The translations under genes were made by a program, and so were the position numbers. A DNA stretch of 64,000 bases from Natronohydrobacter sp. (lineage in GTDB: Bacteria > Pseudomonadota > Alphaproteobacteria > Rhodobacterales > Rhodobacteraceae): positions 18,845 through 82,844 of the forward strand of contig JAFIEM010000004.1 in assembly GCA_020832555.1 (NCBI GenBank), read 5' to 3'. The notes under the pieces were generated by a model. That model was not told where the DNA came from and ran no database searches. It saw nothing but the letters and a program-made list of their open reading frames with translations. Of the stretch, positions 16,606-26,850 are shown piece by piece. How positions within the stretch are numbered: the stretch's first letter is position 1; each line of letters begins with the position of its first letter.

Positions 16606-19536
16606 ATGTTCGCGCTAGACCCTGCCCCGCCCCGCCTTTTCGCCCTTCCGCCCGGTGTCGATTTTCCGCAGGCTTTCGCGCAGGGCTGCCTGGCCCGTAT
16701 GACGGACCTGCCACCGGAAGCGCGGGCGCGGGTGACGGTACTGGCCAATTCCGCCCGGATGCGCAGCCGGTTGCGCGCGGCCTTTGCGGCACAGGGGCCG
16801 GGGTTGCAGCCGCGTATCCGGTTGATCAGCGATCCGCTGCTGTTCGAAGGGGCTGCGGCGCTTCCTCCTGCGATCCCTCCGCTGCGACGCAGGCTTGAAC
16901 TGGCGCAACTTGTCGAGCGATTGTTGCAGTCCGCGCCCGATCTTGCGCCGCGCAGCGCACTTTTTGACCTGTCTGACAGTCTGGCGCGGCTTTTTGCCGA
17001 AATGCAGGCCGAGGGTGTGCCGCCGGAGCGGTTGCGCGATCTGGATGTGAGTCGCCATTCCGGACATTGGGCGCGGTCTCTCGCATTCATCTTGCTGGCC
17101 GAGCAGGTCGTTCATGCCGATACCCCTGACGCCGAGGGCCGCCTGCGCGCGCAAGCCGAAGCGCTGATCGCACGGTGGCAGGACAGACCACCGCAAGATC
17201 CGATCCTGATCGCCGGATCGACGGGCTCGCGCGGGACAACCGCGCTGCTGATGCAGGCTGTGGCGCGGTTGCCCTTGGGCGCGGTCGTTCTGCCGGGCTT
17301 CGATTTCGACATGCAAGGCGACACATGGGGCGCGCTGACAGCTGGGGCCGCGCCAGAGGATCACCCACAATTCAGGTTCTTGCGGTTGTGTCAGGCACTG
17401 GACATCGCGCCGGAACAGGTCACGCCATGGGGCGAGCGCGCGGCGCCTGAACCTGCGCGCAATGCGCTGGTCTCGCTGGCGCTACGACCGGCCCCGGTCA
17501 CTGATCAGTGGATGCAGGACGGTCCGCGCCTGTGCGATCTGGACCAGGCCTGCGCTGGTTTGACGCTGATCGAGGCGCCGTCGCCGCGCATGGAAGCGCA
17601 GGCTATCGCGTTGCGCCTGCGCCATGCTGCCGAAGCTGGCCAGAGCGCTTCGCTGATCACGCCCGACCGCGATCTGACGCGACGGGTAACGGCCACGCTG
17701 GATCAATGGCGCATTACGCCCGATGACAGCGCGGGCCGCCCGCTGGCACTGTCTGCGCCGGGGCGGTTTCTGCGTCATGTCGCGGGCTTGATGGCGCAGC
17801 GCATGGACGGACAGGCGTTGCTGACGCTTCTGAAACACCCGTTGACCCATAGCGCGGGCGACCGGGGGCCGCATCTGCTGCACACGCGCGATCTGGAATT
17901 GCGCTTGCGGCGCAGGGGTGTGGCCTATCCAGCCCCGGAATTTCTGCGCGAATTCGCGGTGCGGGCCGATTGCGCGGGCTGGGCCGAGTGGCTGTGCGCG
18001 GTCCTGCCCTTCGCGCCTGACCCGACCCCGCGCCCGCTTGCGGACCTGGTCGCGGCCCATCTGGCCTTGACCGAGGCACTGGCGGCTGGTCCTGAAGGCG
18101 GCGAAAGCGAATTGTGGAGAGCGGCAGCTGGGGCCAAGGCGCTGAGTGCCATGACGGATCTCGCGCATGAAGCCGGTCATGGTGGCGCGCTCTCGCCGCG
18201 CGATTACGAGGCTTTCGTCACCGCCTATCTGCAGGGTTTCGAGGTACGCGAACCTGTGACCGCCCATCCCGGTATCATGATCTGGGGCACGCTGGAAGCC
18301 CGCGTGCAGGGCGCGGATCTGGTCATACTTGCGGGGCTGAACGAAGGCATCTGGCCAAAATCGCCCGACCCGGACCCTTGGCTGAACCGCCGGATGCGCG
18401 CGGATGCCGGGCTTTTGCTGCCCGAACGCCAGATCGGTCTGTCTGCGCATGATTTCCAGCAGGCGATTGCTGCGCGCGAGGTGGTGCTGAGCCGCGCTGT
18501 GCGCGATTCGGAAGCGCAGACGGTGCCTTCGCGCTGGCTGAACCGGCTGACCAACCTGCTGAACGGCTTGCCCGAACAGGGGGTGCATGCGCTGGACGGG
18601 ATGCGTGCGCGCGGCGAGCACTGGCTGCGCATGGCCGAGGCATTCGATGCCCATTTCGACCATCTGCCCGATGACCCGTCCGCGCTGCGCCCGGCCCCTG
18701 CGCCGCCGATTGCTGCGCGCCCGCGCGAGTTGCCTGTAACCGCGATCAACCGGCTGATCCGCGACCCGTATGAGATTTACGCGAAATATGTACTGGGGCT
18801 GCGCAAGCTGAATTCGCTGCATCCCTCGCCCGATGCGCTATTGCGCGGGACGGTGCTGCATAAGGTTCTGGAAGTGTTCACCAAAGCCGCGCCAGAGCCG
18901 GACCCGATGGCGCAACTGATGCGGATCGGGGCAGAGGTGCTGCAAGATGAAGTGCCCTGGCCTGCGGCGCGTGCGCTGTTTCAGGCACGGCTGGCGCGGT
19001 CGGCGCAGGCGTTCTTGCAATTCCATATGGACCAGCCGGGCCGCGTGCTGATGCTGGAAGAACGCGGCGCGATGCCGTTTCGCGATCCGGCCTTCACGCT
19101 GGTCGCCAAACCCGACCGCGTGGATGAATGGCCTGACGGGCGGGTGCATATCATCGACTACAAGACCGGAAACCCGCCGACCCAGTCGCAACAAAAGCAT
19201 TTCGACAAGCAGCTTTTGCTACAGGCCATGATGGCCGAAGAGGCCGCTTTCGAGGCGCTGGGCCTGCGCGAGGTCGCGCGGATCACCTATCTGGGGCTTG
19301 GGGCGAAGCCGAAGATCGAAGCGACCGAGATCACGCCCGCGCTGCTGGCGGAAACGCGGGAGCAGTTCGAGAGGCTGATCCGCGCCTATCTGTCGCCGGA
19401 ACGCGGCTTTCCCGCGCGGCGCTATCTGCTGAAAGAACAGGATGTTTCGGATTACGATCACCTGTCGCGTTTTGGCGAATGGGTGATGCAGGACGAACCC
19501 GTGACCCTGCCGGTGGGGGATGCAGATGCAGTTTGA
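16606..19536 (+). CDS. addB: Double-strand break repair protein AddB
   Basis: AddB is the second subunit of the AddAB helicase-nuclease that processes DNA double-strand breaks for RecA-dependent repair. The 976-residue alphaproteobacterial type begins 'MFALDPAPPRLFALPPGVDF'. The C-terminal RecB-like nuclease is visible from about 730 onward, with 'LLRGTVLHKVLEVF' and the catalytic 'VHIIDYKTGNPP' near 848. I do not see the four iron-sulfur cysteines known from Bacillus AddB. The ATG has GAGGGCATAGG before it. The 3' end overlaps addA by 11 bp, so the subunits are translated together. Confidence 0.95.
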   Translation: MFALDPAPPRLFALPPGVDFPQAFAQGCLARMTDLPPEARARVTVLANSARMRSRLRAAFAAQGPGLQPRIRLISDPLLFEGAAALPPAIPPLRRRLELAQLVERLLQSAPDLAPRSALFDLSDSLARLFAEMQAEGVPPERLRDLDVSRHSGHWARSLAFILLAEQVVHADTPDAEGRLRAQAEALIARWQDRPPQDPILIAGSTGSRGTTALLMQAVARLPLGAVVLPGFDFDMQGDTWGALTAGAAPEDHPQFRFLRLCQALDIAPEQVTPWGERAAPEPARNALVSLALRPAPVTDQWMQDGPRLCDLDQACAGLTLIEAPSPRMEAQAIALRLRHAAEAGQSASLITPDRDLTRRVTATLDQWRITPDDSAGRPLALSAPGRFLRHVAGLMAQRMDGQALLTLLKHPLTHSAGDRGPHLLHTRDLELRLRRRGVAYPAPEFLREFAVRADCAGWAEWLCAVLPFAPDPTPRPLADLVAAHLALTEALAAGPEGGESELWRAAAGAKALSAMTDLAHEAGHGGALSPRDYEAFVTAYLQGFEVREPVTAHPGIMIWGTLEARVQGADLVILAGLNEGIWPKSPDPDPWLNRRMRADAGLLLPERQIGLSAHDFQQAIAAREVVLSRAVRDSEAQTVPSRWLNRLTNLLNGLPEQGVHALDGMRARGEHWLRMAEAFDAHFDHLPDDPSALRPAPAPPIAARPRELPVTAINRLIRDPYEIYAKYVLGLRKLNSLHPSPDALLRGTVLHKVLEVFTKAAPEPDPMAQLMRIGAEVLQDEVPWPAARALFQARLARSAQAFLQFHMDQPGRVLMLEERGAMPFRDPAFTLVAKPDRVDEWPDGRVHIIDYKTGNPPTQSQQKHFDKQLLLQAMMAEEAAFEALGLREVARITYLGLGAKPKIEATEITPALLAETREQFERLIRAYLSPERGFPARRYLLKEQDVSDYDHLSRFGEWVMQDEPVTLPVGDADAV

Positions 19537-22500
19537 TGAAGCGACCCTTGCGCAGAACCGCGCCTCCAGCCCACTCGATTCGACCTGGCTTTCGGCCAAT
19601 GCGGGGTCAGGCAAGACCAAGGTTCTGACCGACCGCGTGGCGCGGCTGCTGCTGCGCGGGGTAGAGCCGCAGCGCATCCTGTGCCTGACCTATACCAAGG
19701 CGGCGGCCAGCGAGATGCAGAACCGCCTGTTCACGCTTCTGGGCAAATGGGCGATGCTGCCAGAGGCCAGTTTGCGGTCAGAGCTTGCAAAGATCGATGC
19801 GGAACCGACCGGCGGGCTGGCCGAAGCGCGGCGCCTGTTCGCCCGCGCGATCGAGGCACCGGGCGGGCTGAAAATCCAGACGATCCATTCCTTCTGCGCG
19901 GCGCTCTTGCGGCGGTTTCCTTTGGAAGCCGGATTGTCCCCGGCCTTTACCGAAATGGATGACCGCTCAGCCCGCATCCTGCGCGCGGATGTACTGGACC
20001 TTTTGGCCGAAGGGGAAGGGCGGGCGGCGCTCGACGCCTTGGCGCAGGTATTCACTGGGGCTGATCTGGACGACCTGCTGCGCGAAATTTGCGGGCAGGC
20101 GCAGGCGTTTGAGGGAGATTTGCCAGAGGCGGAGTTGCGGACGGCGCTGGATTTGCCCGAAGGGTTTGACGAACAGAGGCTTCTGGCGGATGTGTTTCTG
20201 GGTAGCGAGTTTGCGCTGTTCGACGATCTGGTGCCGGTGCTGGCCGCGGGTAGCGTGACCGATACCAAGAACGCCGAAAAACTGCGCGTGATCGCGCAGG
20301 CCGCGCCGGAAATGGCCCTGCTGGAGGCGCTGGAAGGGCTGTTTCTGACGGGCGCCGGCGCGAAGGAACCCTTCACGGCGAAAATCGGCAGCTTCCCCAC
20401 CAAAGCGACCCAGAAAGCGCTTGGCCCGCTGCTTGACCCTCTCAATCACCTGATGGCGCGGGTCGAAGGCGCCCGCGCGCGCAGGCTGGCATTGGCCTGT
20501 TTCACCCGAAGCAAGGCTCTGCACGAATTCGCCCGCAGCTTTCTGCCTGCTTATGCGCAGGCCAAATCCGCGCGCGGCTGGCTGGATTTCGACGATCTGA
20601 TCGCCCGCGCAGGCCAGTTGCTGACTGATCCATCCGTGGCGCAATGGGTGCTGTTCAAGCTTGATGGCGGGGTCGATCACATTCTGGTCGATGAGGCGCA
20701 GGACACTTCCCCCGGCCAATGGCGCGTGATCGAACATCTGGCGCAGGAATTCACCGCCGGGATCGGCGCGGTGGACGCCAGCCGCACGCTGTTTGTCGTG
20801 GGTGACAAGAAGCAGTCGATCTATTCCTTTCAAGGGGCTGATCTGCGCGTGTTTGACGCGATGCAGGCGCAGTTCCGCGAGAAACTCGCCCATGTCGATC
20901 TGCGGCTGAACGAGGCGCTTCTGGCCCATTCCTTCCGCTCTTCGGATGCGATTTTGCGTATGGTCGATGCGACCTTCCGCCCGCCGCGCGATGCGGGGCT
21001 GGGGGGCGTGCCGCAGCATATTGCCTTTTTCTCTGATCTGCCCGGACGTGTGGATTTGTGGCCTGTAATCGAGAGTGGCGAGCCCCCCAAGCCGCCCGAA
21101 TGGTATGATCCGGTCGATGTATTGCCCGAAGAGCACCATTACCGCCAGCTTGCCCGTGCGATTGCAGCCGAGTTGCGCAGGATGATCGACGCGCGCGTGA
21201 TGCTGCCCCATCGGGATGGTGCGAAACCGATGACTGAAGGCGATGTGCTGATCCTCGTGCGCCGCCGCAACGCGCTGTTTCACGAGATCATCGCGGCCTG
21301 CAAGGCCGAAGGGTTGCAGATGGCAGGAGCGGACCGGTTGCGTTTGGGCGGCGAGATGGCCGTACGTGATCTCACAGCGCTTCTCGCGTTTCTTGCCACG
21401 CCTGAAGATGACCTGTCATTGGCCGCCTGTCTGCGTTCTCCCCTTTTCGGTTGGTCCGAGGATCAGTTGTTCCGGCTTGCCCAGGGTCGGGAAAAGACGT
21501 TCCTGTGGACCCGGCTGCGTGAGAGTGGTGAGGACATGACGCTGGAGGTCATCAACGATCTGAGACGTCAGACCGATTTCCTGCGCCCCTATGATCTGAT
21601 CGAGCGGATGCTGACCCGCCATGACGGTCGCCGCCGCCTGATCGCGCGATTGGGGCCAGAGGCCGAGGACGGGATTGATGCCTTTCTGGCTCAGGCGCTG
21701 GCCTATGAGCCTTTGGAAACACCAAGCCTGACCGGGTTTCTGGCATGGCTGGAACAGGGCGATGTGCAGATCAAGCGCGAGTTGGGACGCGCGGACGGAC
21801 GGTTGCGGGTGATGACCGTGCATGGTGCGAAGGGACTGGAAGCACCAGTCGTTATCCTGCCCGATACAAGCGACCGCAGCGCGCGCGACAGCGGGCAGAT
21901 CGTGGATCTTGGGAAGCTGCCCGTCTGGCGCACCTCAAAGGACGATGCGCCGGAGCGAGTGCTGGAGAGCATGGAGGCACGCGCGATACGGAGCGCGGAA
22001 GAGGATGCGCGCCTCTTGTATGTTGCGATGACACGTGCCGAGCATTGGCTGATCATAGCGGGTGCGGGGAAGGTCAACCAACCCGAGTGCTGGTATAGGC
22101 GGATCGCCGAAGGCATGGAGCACATCGGGGCTGTGCCCTTCGACATGCCCACAGGACGCGGGATGCGGTATCAGCATCTCGATTGGCCCGAGCCGGCCGA
22201 TGCCGGACATGGACTAACGAGTGCGGTGCAAGTCGATCTGCCAGGAATGCTTTGGCAGGCTGCATCTGCCCCGGTAGTGGCCCCGCCTGATCTGTCACCA
22301 TCGTCGCTTGGTGGTGCCAAGGCGCTGCCCGGAGAGGCCGGCGAAAGCACCGAGGCAGCACTGACGCGCGGCACGCAGTTGCATCTGTTGCTCGAGCATC
22401 TGCCGCTCTGGCCTGACGCTGAATGGCAATCGCGCGCGCGCGATCTGCTGGCGAGTCACGAGGCAGGGCTGCCTGCGGACTTCGAGACGCTTCTGGCAGA

Positions 22501-22879
22501 AGCCGCGCAAGTTTTGAGCGCGCCCGGTCTTGCAGAGCTGTTCGGGCCGGAAAGCCTTGCAGAGGTCGAGATCACGGCAGAACTGTTTGAGCGTCCTCTC
22601 TCGGGGGTTATCGACCGGTTGATCGTCACGCCGGGTCGCGTCTTGGCCGTCGACTACAAGTCTAACCGCGTTGTGCCTGCGCGCGCGAGTGATGTGCCGG
22701 AAGGGTTGCTGCGGCAGATGGGGGCGTATCGCGCGGCACTGGCGCAGGTTTTTCCTGGTCGCGAGATAGGTGTCGCGCTCCTGTGGACCGCCAAGGCGGA
22801 GGTGATGCACCTGCCGGCAGCACTGGTCGATAGCGCAGTTGCGCGCGCGGCGCTTGAATCCGGCGCGGCACAGGCTTAG
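19526..22879 (+). CDS. addA: Double-strand break repair helicase AddA
   Basis: AddA is the UvrD-type helicase and nuclease subunit of AddAB. Motifs appear in order: 'SANAGSGKTKVLTDRV' (Walker A), 'LVDEAQDTSPGQW' (Walker B, about 390), 'VVGDKKQSIYSFQGAD' (motif III), 'MTVHGAKGLEAPVVIL' (about 765), 'LLYVAMTRAEHW' (motif VI), and the nuclease 'VLAVDYKSNRVV' near 1040. The length of 1117 residues is normal. I chose the ATG at 19526 because GGTGGGGG lies six bases before it; the ATG at 19520 has no spacing. It overlaps the addB end, and trxA follows after 34 bp. Confidence 0.95.
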   Translation: MQFDEATLAQNRASSPLDSTWLSANAGSGKTKVLTDRVARLLLRGVEPQRILCLTYTKAAASEMQNRLFTLLGKWAMLPEASLRSELAKIDAEPTGGLAEARRLFARAIEAPGGLKIQTIHSFCAALLRRFPLEAGLSPAFTEMDDRSARILRADVLDLLAEGEGRAALDALAQVFTGADLDDLLREICGQAQAFEGDLPEAELRTALDLPEGFDEQRLLADVFLGSEFALFDDLVPVLAAGSVTDTKNAEKLRVIAQAAPEMALLEALEGLFLTGAGAKEPFTAKIGSFPTKATQKALGPLLDPLNHLMARVEGARARRLALACFTRSKALHEFARSFLPAYAQAKSARGWLDFDDLIARAGQLLTDPSVAQWVLFKLDGGVDHILVDEAQDTSPGQWRVIEHLAQEFTAGIGAVDASRTLFVVGDKKQSIYSFQGADLRVFDAMQAQFREKLAHVDLRLNEALLAHSFRSSDAILRMVDATFRPPRDAGLGGVPQHIAFFSDLPGRVDLWPVIESGEPPKPPEWYDPVDVLPEEHHYRQLARAIAAELRRMIDARVMLPHRDGAKPMTEGDVLILVRRRNALFHEIIAACKAEGLQMAGADRLRLGGEMAVRDLTALLAFLATPEDDLSLAACLRSPLFGWSEDQLFRLAQGREKTFLWTRLRESGEDMTLEVINDLRRQTDFLRPYDLIERMLTRHDGRRRLIARLGPEAEDGIDAFLAQALAYEPLETPSLTGFLAWLEQGDVQIKRELGRADGRLRVMTVHGAKGLEAPVVILPDTSDRSARDSGQIVDLGKLPVWRTSKDDAPERVLESMEARAIRSAEEDARLLYVAMTRAEHWLIIAGAGKVNQPECWYRRIAEGMEHIGAVPFDMPTGRGMRYQHLDWPEPADAGHGLTSAVQVDLPGMLWQAASAPVVAPPDLSPSSLGGAKALPGEAGESTEAALTRGTQLHLLLEHLPLWPDAEWQSRARDLLASHEAGLPADFETLLAEAAQVLSAPGLAELFGPESLAEVEITAELFERPLSGVIDRLIVTPGRVLAVDYKSNRVVPARASDVPEGLLRQMGAYRAALAQVFPGREIGVALLWTAKAEVMHLPAALVDSAVARAALESGAAQA

Positions 22880-22913
22880 GTAGGTCGCAACATAACCCAG
22901 ATTGGAGGGGCCG

Positions 22914-23234
22914 ATGCCCACTGTTGCCGTGACCGATGCCACTTTTGACGCCGAAGTGCGCCAGTCCGATATTCCCGTTGTGGTCGATTTCTGGGCCGAA
23001 TGGTGTGGCCCTTGCAAGCAGATCGGCCCAGCTCTGGAAGAGCTGTCGGCAGAGTTCGAAGGCCGGGTGAAGATCGCCAAGGTCAATGTGGATGAGAATC
23101 CGAATACTGCGGCCTCGATGGGGATTCGCGGCATTCCGGCGCTCTTCCTGTTCAAGGATGGTCAGGTCGTGTCGAACAAGGTAGGTGCCGCACCCAAATC
23201 GGCCCTGCAAAGCTGGATCAGCGAGTCCGTCTGA
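22914..23234 (+). CDS. trxA: Thioredoxin
   Basis: This 106-residue thioredoxin carries the redox site 'EWCGPCKQI' and the family's cis-proline segment '[11 protein letters not shown]'. It reduces protein disulfides in the cytoplasm; there is no signal peptide. GGAGGGG sits just before the chosen ATG; the TTG start of the ORF track is upstream of this RBS and is rejected. Association with addA is conserved in Rhodobacterales as I recall. A hairpin terminator follows. Confidence 0.96.
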   Translation: MPTVAVTDATFDAEVRQSDIPVVVDFWAEWCGPCKQIGPALEELSAEFEGRVKIAKVNVDENPNTAASMGIRGIPALFLFKDGQVVSNKVGAAPKSALQSWISESV

Positions 23235-23239
23235 TCAGA

Positions 23240-23270
23240 GAGAGGGCGCGAGCGGATCGCGCCCTTCTCC
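23240..23270 (+). terminator. Intrinsic terminator after trxA
   Basis: GAGAGGGCGCG pairs with CGCGCCCTTCTC (one bulged T) around a 7-nt loop, followed by TCCTATCTC. The T-run is poor, so termination may be partial. Confidence 0.6.
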
Positions 23271-23293
23271 TATCTCACTCCGTGCCGAGAGAT

Positions 23294-23331
23294 GCGCCTC
23301 CGGCGGGAGTATTTTCGGCAAGATGAAGAGG
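23294..23331 (+). repeat. REP-like intergenic repeat, copy 1
   Basis: The stretch with GGGAGTATTTTCGGCAAG followed by ATGAAGAGG resembles a short repeat I recall as frequent after genes in Rhodobacterales. A second, diverged copy lies at 55380-55415 in this window. Its right end, GAAGAGG, provides the RBS of hslV. Confidence 0.5.
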
Positions 23332-23336
23332 CTGCG

Positions 23337-23888
23337 ATGAGCGATTTTCCGGGCTGGCATGGCACGACGATTCTGGCCGTGCGACGTGGCGGAGAAGTGG
23401 TTGTGGCCGGAGATGGTCAGGTCTCGTTGGGCCAGACCGTGATCAAGGGCGGCGCGCGCAAGGTGCGCAGGCTGTCGCCGGGTGGCTATGAGGTGGTCGC
23501 GGGCTTCGCCGGATCGACTGCTGATGCCTTTACGCTGCTGGAGCGGCTGGAGGCGAAGCTGGAAGCGACGCCGGGACAGCTGGCGCGGGCCTCGGTGGAA
23601 CTGGCGAAGGACTGGCGCACAGACAAGTATCTTCAGAAGCTGGAAGCGATGCTCATCGTCACGGATGGGCGCGATCTGTTCGTCATCACCGGCGCGGGCG
23701 ATGTGCTGGAGCCGGAGCATGATATCGCGGCAATCGGCTCGGGTGGAAATTTCGCTTTGGCCGCCGCGCGCGGGCTGATGGCGAGTGAGCTATCAGCGGA
23801 AGAGGTGGCGCGGCGCGCGATGGCAATTGCGGCAGATATCTGCGTTTACACCAATGGCAACCTGACTGTGGAGAAGATCAGCGCATGA
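23337..23888 (+). CDS. hslV: ATP-dependent protease subunit HslV
   Basis: HslV is the proteasome-like peptidase of the HslVU complex. After the propeptide 'MSDFPGWHG' the catalytic N-terminal threonine follows ('[10 protein letters not shown]'), and '[19 protein letters not shown]' is typical. The 183-residue length is normal when translation starts at 23337, whose RBS GAAGAGG is spaced five bases. The earlier ORF-track start lies inside the upstream repeat. The stop overlaps the hslU start (ATGA). Confidence 0.96.
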   Translation: MSDFPGWHGTTILAVRRGGEVVVAGDGQVSLGQTVIKGGARKVRRLSPGGYEVVAGFAGSTADAFTLLERLEAKLEATPGQLARASVELAKDWRTDKYLQKLEAMLIVTDGRDLFVITGAGDVLEPEHDIAAIGSGGNFALAAARGLMASELSAEEVARRAMAIAADICVYTNGNLTVEKISA

Positions 23889-25189
23889 CCGACCTGACCC
23901 CGCGCGAGATTGTCAGCGAACTTGACCGTTTCATCATCGGCCAGAAGGACGCGAAGCGTGCTGTGGCAGTCGCCTTGCGCAATCGCTGGCGGCGCAAGCA
24001 ACTGCCTGCGGATCTGCAGGAAGAAGTGTATCCCAAGAATATCCTGATGATCGGCCCCACAGGGGTCGGCAAGACTGAGATCAGCCGCAGGCTTGCCAAG
24101 CTTGCCCGCGCGCCGTTCCTGAAGGTTGAAGCCACGAAGTTCACCGAAGTCGGCTATGTCGGGCGCGATGTCGAGCAGATCATCCGCGATCTGGTGGACA
24201 GTGCGATCCTGATGACCCGCGAGCAGATGCGCGAGGATGTGAAGGCGCGTGCGCAGGCCGCAGCCGAGGATCGGGTGATTGCGGCGCTGGCGGGTGAGGG
24301 CGCGCGCGACGGCACGCGCGAGATGTTCCGCCGCAAGCTGCTGGCCGGTGATCTGGATGATACCGTGATCGAGATCGAGGTCGCGGATACATCAAATCCG
24401 ATGGGCGGCATGTTCGATATTCCGGGCCAGCCGGGCGGGCAGATGATGAATCTGGGCGAGTTGTTCGGCAAGGCTCTGGGCGGCAGGCGCGTGCGCAAGA
24501 AGGTGACGGTCGCGGAAAGCCATGACCTGCTGGTCGCCGAGGAAGCCGACAAGCTGCTGGATGACGAGACGGTGAAGGCCGCCGCGCTGGAAGCGGTCGA
24601 GCAGAACGGCATCGTGTTTCTGGACGAGATCGACAAGGTCTGCGCGCGTTCTGACATGCGCGGTGGAGATGTCAGCCGCGAGGGCGTTCAGCGTGACCTG
24701 TTGCCGCTGATCGAGGGCACGACGGTCAGCACCAAGCATGGGCCGGTGAAGACCGATCATATCCTGTTCATCGCTTCGGGCGCGTTTCATATCGCGAAGC
24801 CCTCGGACCTGCTGCCGGAATTGCAGGGGCGTCTGCCGATCCGGGTTGAATTACGGGCGCTCACGGAGGGTGATTTCGTGCGCATCCTGACCGAGACCGA
24901 CAATGCGCTGACGCGGCAATACACGGCGCTGATGGCGACTGAAGAAGTGACCGTCACATTCACCGAGGACGGGATTGCCGCGCTGGCCAAGATCGCCGCC
25001 GATGTGAACCAGTCGGTCGAGAATATCGGCGCGCGCAGGCTTTACACGGTGATGGAGCGGGTGTTCGAGGAGTTATCTTTCCATGCGCCGGACCGGGCAG
25101 GGCAGGGAGTGACAGTGGATGCAGCTTTCGTCGAGAAGAATCTGGGTGATCTGGCACGTTCGGCTGACCTGAGCCGCTATGTCTTGTAA
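23885..25189 (+). CDS. hslU: ATP-dependent protease ATPase subunit HslU
   Basis: HslU is the AAA+ unfoldase that feeds substrates to HslV. The 434-residue protein has Walker A '[18 protein letters not shown]' (about 56-73), the pore-loop segment '[10 protein letters not shown]', Walker B '[11 protein letters not shown]', and the sensor 2 region '[15 protein letters not shown]'. The variable I-domain lies in between. Translation is coupled to hslV through an ATGA overlap. Confidence 0.97.
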   Translation: MTDLTPREIVSELDRFIIGQKDAKRAVAVALRNRWRRKQLPADLQEEVYPKNILMIGPTGVGKTEISRRLAKLARAPFLKVEATKFTEVGYVGRDVEQIIRDLVDSAILMTREQMREDVKARAQAAAEDRVIAALAGEGARDGTREMFRRKLLAGDLDDTVIEIEVADTSNPMGGMFDIPGQPGGQMMNLGELFGKALGGRRVRKKVTVAESHDLLVAEEADKLLDDETVKAAALEAVEQNGIVFLDEIDKVCARSDMRGGDVSREGVQRDLLPLIEGTTVSTKHGPVKTDHILFIASGAFHIAKPSDLLPELQGRLPIRVELRALTEGDFVRILTETDNALTRQYTALMATEEVTVTFTEDGIAALAKIAADVNQSVENIGARRLYTVMERVFEELSFHAPDRAGQGVTVDAAFVEKNLGDLARSADLSRYVL

Positions 25190-25262
25190 GCCTGCCACTG
25201 GACGGATGGGTTTCTTTTCTTATATAACTGCTCAGGAATAGCTGGCTCGGAGGGCGCAGGAC

Positions 25263-25619
25263 ATGAGCACGGGACAAACAGACGGAGATCTGCTGATCAA
25301 GCCGTCCACCACGGATCATACGCTTTATGAGCCTGTGGTCGAAGCCTGCAAGACCGTGTTTGATCCGGAAATCCCGGTGAATATCTACGATCTGGGGTTG
25401 ATCTACACGATCACGATCTCGGATCAGGGCGAGGTCGGGATCATCATGACCCTGACCGCACCGGGTTGCCCGGTGGCCGGTGAAATGCCTGGCTGGGTGT
25501 CAGATGCGGTTGGCGCTGTTCCGGGGGTGCAGTCCGTTGAGGTGGAAATGACCTTTGATCCGCAATGGGGCATGGACATGATGTCCGATGAGGCACGGCT
25601 TGAACTGGGCTTCATGTGA
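25263..25619 (+). CDS. DUF59/MIP18-family Fe-S assembly protein (SufT-like)
   Basis: The protein (118 residues) belongs to the DUF59/MIP18 family, whose SufT and PaaD members help mature iron-sulfur proteins. 'FDPEIPVNIYDLGLIY' and the conserved cysteine in 'LTAPGCPVAGEM' are the family marks. GGAGGGCG precedes the ATG. The next gene is an A-type Fe-S carrier, which supports the role. In Rhodobacterales this gene usually belongs to the SUF pathway; no other suf gene is in the window. Confidence 0.88.
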   Translation: MSTGQTDGDLLIKPSTTDHTLYEPVVEACKTVFDPEIPVNIYDLGLIYTITISDQGEVGIIMTLTAPGCPVAGEMPGWVSDAVGAVPGVQSVEVEMTFDPQWGMDMMSDEARLELGFM

Positions 25620-25670
25620 GTGTCGCACTCTTGCAGGATAAGCTGCCGCAAAGACGCAAGGTGAATTGAA

Positions 25671-26063
25671 ATGTTCGCGATCCCTGGGAAATCTCCAGTC
25701 ACCCTGACCCCGGCTGCTGTGCGCCAGATCCGGCGGTTGATGGAGCGCGAGGGGGCTTCTGGCCTGCGCGTTGGCGTCAAGAAGGGCGGCTGCGCGGGTA
25801 TGGAATACACGATGGAAAGCGCGCAGGATATCCGCGAGCATGAAGAAGTGGTCGAGCAGGATGGCGCGCGCGTGATCATCGCGCCTATGGCGCAGATGTT
25901 CCTGTTCGGCACCGAAATTGACTATGAAACCGGACTGATTGAAAGCGCGTTCCGGTTCCGCAATCCGAATGTGACCGAAGCCTGTGGCTGTGGCGAGTCG
26001 ATCAAGTTCGATGATGTAGAGACATTGACCGCGCGACTGAGCAACGCGAGATCGACGGGCTGA
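25671..26063 (+). CDS. HesB/IscA-type iron-sulfur carrier protein
   Basis: The 130-residue product is an A-type carrier that takes an Fe-S cluster from a scaffold to target proteins. It shows the three conserved cysteines: one in 'VKKGGCAGMEY' and two in 'EACGCGESIKF'. The SufA, IscA and ErpA subgroups are hard to separate by eye; pairing with the DUF59 gene 51 bp upstream favours the SUF system. Confidence 0.92.
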   Translation: MFAIPGKSPVTLTPAAVRQIRRLMEREGASGLRVGVKKGGCAGMEYTMESAQDIREHEEVVEQDGARVIIAPMAQMFLFGTEIDYETGLIESAFRFRNPNVTEACGCGESIKFDDVETLTARLSNARSTG

Positions 26064-26115
26064 TTGCATCTGACGGGCAGGCCGCGTATCCCTTGCTTCT
26101 GAAAGGGAGAACGCC

Positions 26116-26850
26116 ATGACACAAGCCTGCAAACTTGCCGCCGGAAACTGGAAGATGAACGGGCTGCGCGCCGATCTGGCAGAGGCGCGGGCACTCGCAG
26201 CGGCGCTCACGGCCCCGAGTTGTGGCGTCTTGCTTTGTCCACCTGCAACGCTTGTCGCTGCGATGGCCGACGCACTGAACGGCAGTGCTGTGATGGTGGG
26301 TGGGCAGGATTGTCACGCCGGGGTGTCAGGGGCGCATACCGGTGATATCTCGGCGCAGATGCTGGCGGATAGTGGGGCAAGATATGTGATCCTTGGGCAT
26401 TCCGAGCGCCGCGCGGATCATGGGGAAGCCTCGGGCGATGTAGCGGCCAAGGCGCAAGCGGCCCAAGCGGCGGGTCTGGTCGCGATCATCTGTCTGGGAG
26501 AAACCGAAGCCGAGCGGGACGCCGGGCACACACTGGACGTGGTGCTGAAGCAACTGGCCGAGTCAGTGCCTGAAGGTGCTACTGCCGCCAATACCGTCAT
26601 CGCGTATGAACCCGTCTGGGCGATCGGCACGGGGCGCACACCGACGCTGGAGCAGATCAGCGAAGTGCATGATGCCCTGCGCGTCAACCTGCCCGACAGC
26701 GCCACTTCCTTGCTTTATGGGGGGTCAGTCAAACCCGGAAATGCTGCCAAGATTTTTGCGATTGCCAATGTCGACGGGGCGCTTGTCGGTGGGGCGTCGT
26801 TGAAAGCGGCGGATTTTGGCGCGATTGTCGCGGCACTCGACGCCGCTTAG
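26116..26850 (+). CDS. tpiA: Triose-phosphate isomerase
   Basis: TpiA interconverts dihydroxyacetone phosphate and glyceraldehyde 3-phosphate. The 244-residue TIM barrel shows 'AAGNWKMNG' with the catalytic Lys, 'GHSERR' with the catalytic His, '[15 protein letters not shown]' with the catalytic Glu, and the phosphate-binding '[10 protein letters not shown]'. GAAAGGGAG lies before the ATG. Its stop overlaps that of the convergent rhomboid gene. Confidence 0.97.
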   Translation: MTQACKLAAGNWKMNGLRADLAEARALAAALTAPSCGVLLCPPATLVAAMADALNGSAVMVGGQDCHAGVSGAHTGDISAQMLADSGARYVILGHSERRADHGEASGDVAAKAQAAQAAGLVAIICLGETEAERDAGHTLDVVLKQLAESVPEGATAANTVIAYEPVWAIGTGRTPTLEQISEVHDALRVNLPDSATSLLYGGSVKPGNAAKIFAIANVDGALVGGASLKAADFGAIVAALDAA

